Shown: one piece after another, positions 4,737 through 6,151 of the stretch
Numbering within the stretch: the first letter of the stretch is position 1
How the letters are laid out: every line of letters begins with the position of its first letter
NCBI GenBank assembly: GCA_020053615.1
Contig: JAGVMW010000188.1
Location: forward strand, 1-6,151
Direction: 5' to 3'
Source of the DNA: an archaeon
GTDB lineage: Archaea; Nanobdellota; Nanobdellia; Woesearchaeales; GW2011-AR9
DNA length: 6,151 nucleotides
Notes under the pieces: generated by a model
Seen by the model: the letters and a program-made list of their open reading frames with translations, nothing else
What the model was told of the DNA's origin: nothing
The model's database searches: none
Position numbers and translations under genes: made by a program

Positions 4737-5480
4737 TTATTTAATTAACTTTAATCCTTCTTTAATATTTTTCTGATTCTGCTCTTCAGATATTCTTTTC
4801 TTAGTTTGGTCTATCTTTCCAAAGTAATGTATTAACTGACAATCAGCTACGTTAAAAATTTCAGAGTATTGTTCATCTCTTCTATCATAATAAGCAAGAA
4901 GAATACCATCAGGTACATGATGAATCTTATTGAACAAATTTGATCCCTTCCTTAGCTTTCCCTGCTTTGCTCGTTTCAGATCAGATTGAAGTTTCCTTGT
5001 GTTATATATGGTTATGTTATCTACTCTACCACAAAAACCGGAAATCTCACCGCCGGCTAGGTCAGAAATATCAACAACATATCGTATTGTACGACCATTT
5101 TTTTTAACTACTTCCAGAATAGATCTGCTCTAATCAAAGCTAACTATTTCTCCATCGATCTTGCCTTTAAAATCATAAAGACCACCGAACTGACCAGAGT
5201 TAAACATATCTAATGGAAGATTACATGAATAACTTTCATTACATCTAAATCCTGTTTTTTCTTCAGCAACAACACTATCTGGACTGGGAGTTGAAGGTTC
5301 TTGCGGAGACTCGCATCTATTTTTATAAAAATCTTTAGCGCCAGGCTTATTAAGATTGGATTTGGCCATCTTACATATAAATTCCAAAGAAGAATCCTCT
5401 TTTGGCTCTTCAGCAGCAGCACTACCAATAGCAAGATACAAATTTGCAACGACAACAGCTAAAGTTTTTCCAAGTGACAT
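4737..5480 (-). pseudogene. Secreted cysteine-containing protein interrupted by one in-frame TAG
   Basis: From ATG 5480 the frame runs 116 codons, meets TAG at 5130-5132, then stays open in the same frame for 130 more codons to TAA at 4737. Read across, it gives 247 positions. The N-terminus is a Sec signal peptide, MSLGKTLAVVVANLYLAIGS followed by AAA, with likely cleavage before EEPKED. The first part has Cys36, Cys56, Cys80 and Cys86. The part after TAG adds Cys150 and Cys214, an even total of six that could form disulfides. The junction FKGKIDGEIVSFD-(TAG)-SRSILEVVKKNGR reads like continuous strands, so the TAG appears internal to one gene. The segment after TAG has no good start; a TTG at 4937 would give 66 residues. 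Function unknown. Options are nonsense mutation, sequencing error, or readthrough/pyrrolysine decoding. Confidence 0.6.
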
Positions 5481-5516
5481 ATTATTTACCCGAGGAACAT
5501 CAATAAATGATGCTAG

Positions 5517-5524
5517 TTTATAAA
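5517..5524 (-). promoter_or_regulatory. TATA-like box for the secreted-protein gene
   Basis: The palindromic TTTATAAA is centred 40 nt before ATG 5480. Transcription would start around 5495 with a short leader of about 15 nt. No SD is seen in that leader. The rest of 5525-5608 shows no gene I can support. Confidence 0.4.
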
Positions 5525-5608
5525 GTTTTTGTTATTAATCAGTAGGGATTCCAAGTATACCGAGTACACCAATTTTATCATAACAAGCTCATACTTCTGC
5601 TTTACCAA

Positions 5609-6151
5609 TCACTCCACTCCTTTTTCCAAATGCCCTTTGGTATAGCCTCTCTTGCTGACAGAAACCGTCTCCCCATTTAGAACCTCTCGATACAGCTTAA
5701 CCGTAGAAGCTACATCTTTCTCTAAATCCAAGAAAATACGCCCAATCCCTGCTTCTTTTAATTTCTTAACCTCTTCAAACAATCCTAATTCAACACTATT
5801 CAACACCTGCCAATAAGTGTGCTCTTGGCGCACCGGAAAAGTATAATTCTTCTCATCTTTTAATTGTGACGGAAGGCAGGGATATTTTGTATTCATCAAT
5901 ATCACTCGCCCATGCACTAAAACCGCAAAATTCTTGTTCTGGAACTGTCGTAATTCTTGAAATGATAATTCTGGAGAAATAATTGGAATTGAATTCTCAA
6001 AAAAGTTCAAATCATAATCGTTAAAGATGTTGTTGGAATAATCTAAATACAAATTTAAGTCTTTTCTTCCCCTAAGTAGGGCATAAACCCCAAAATCACC
6101 CACCAAAACATCTTTAACTCCTAAATTATTAACTAACTTTACTGCTTTTTC
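5609..6151 (-). CDS. U32-family (collagenase-like) protein, C-terminal part, runs off the window
   Basis: The frame is open from the right edge to TGA at 5609-5611, giving 180 residues of a partial protein; the true start lies outside. Family features in order are LVNNLGVKDVLVGDFGVYAL (6-25; the strand-loop 'G-x-D/x-(I/V)-x-V-x-D-x-G'), LYLDYSNNIFNDY (U32 'StQ-N' region), PELSFQELRQF ('RELS-L-xE-I'), VLVHGRVILM ('FVHG'), VLNSVELGL, and the end GYTKGHLEKGVE. U32 proteins include RNA-hydroxylation and quinone-hydroxylation factors and reputed peptidases. Most carry a four-cysteine iron-sulfur site. Only one Cys (in KYPCLP) is visible here and no GRxANRGxCxQxCR motif, so a cluster is unlikely in this part. 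This matches the short archaeal type of the family as I recall it. Its neighbour 128 nt downstream on the same strand has its own promoter. Confidence 0.8.
   Translation of the reverse strand, partial: EKAVKLVNNLGVKDVLVGDFGVYALLRGRKDLNLYLDYSNNIFNDYDLNFFENSIPIISPELSFQELRQFQNKNFAVLVHGRVILMNTKYPCLPSQLKDEKNYTFPVRQEHTYWQVLNSVELGLFEEVKKLKEAGIGRIFLDLEKDVASTVKLYREVLNGETVSVSKRGYTKGHLEKGVE

Noticed and set aside
5512..5608. Open frame on the minus strand directly after the U32 stop
   Set aside because: It is short, Leu/Ile/Asn-rich and covers the promoter of the next gene; U32 proteins normally end near GV(E), so the TGA is a natural end.
1..6151. CRISPR array or rRNA genes
   Set aside because: No series of regularly spaced direct repeats and no conserved rRNA segments were seen.

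Overview
This AT-rich window looks like accessory DNA from an archaeon, most likely a DPANN-type lineage such as Woesearchaeota or Pacearchaeota. That placement is inferred from gene content and promoter style, not from a marker gene. The main support is a TrmB-family regulator (1320-2066, minus), an archaeal-style short U32 protein (5609 to the window edge, minus), and TATA-like boxes about 25-40 nt upstream of start codons, some without a Shine-Dalgarno (SD) site, as expected for leaderless archaeal mRNAs. Internal genes in operons do carry SD sites.

Left part (1-1320): the C-terminal end of a probable transposase, interrupted by two consecutive TAG codons, is followed by a non-coding stretch with four successive stem-loops (278-454). 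Next is a small basic reading frame (421-702) with no recognisable start codon. A HicB-HicA toxin-antitoxin pair (752-1217) has its own TATA-like promoter. A twofold-repeated hairpin then serves as a shared terminator with the convergent regulator gene.

Middle part (1320-3449): a tightly packed minus-strand operon holds, in transcription order, a nucleotidyltransferase-fold protein (285 aa), an overlapping 110-aa protein with a RelE/ParE-like tail (a weak resemblance), and the TrmB-type regulator 1 nt further on. The arrangement resembles a toxin-antitoxin or stress module. Its promoter faces a divergent plus-strand unit across 217 nt that holds a direct repeat, a stem-loop and a compound inverted repeat.

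Right part (3450-6151): a plus-strand pair holds an unknown gene broken by a frameshift at a run of seven G (3450-4017), then an exported beta-rich protein with a signal peptide (4031-4663). Converging on it is a second exported, cysteine-containing protein (4737-5480, minus) whose single reading frame is cut by one in-frame TAG. The window ends inside a U32-family gene.

Several genes are damaged or unusual: tandem TAG, missing start, G7 frameshift and in-frame TAG. This could reflect decay of a mobile region, assembly errors, or in the TAG cases stop-codon readthrough. The most novel candidates are the hairpin cluster at 278-454, the nucleotidyltransferase/110-aa/TrmB operon, and the TAG-interrupted secreted protein.
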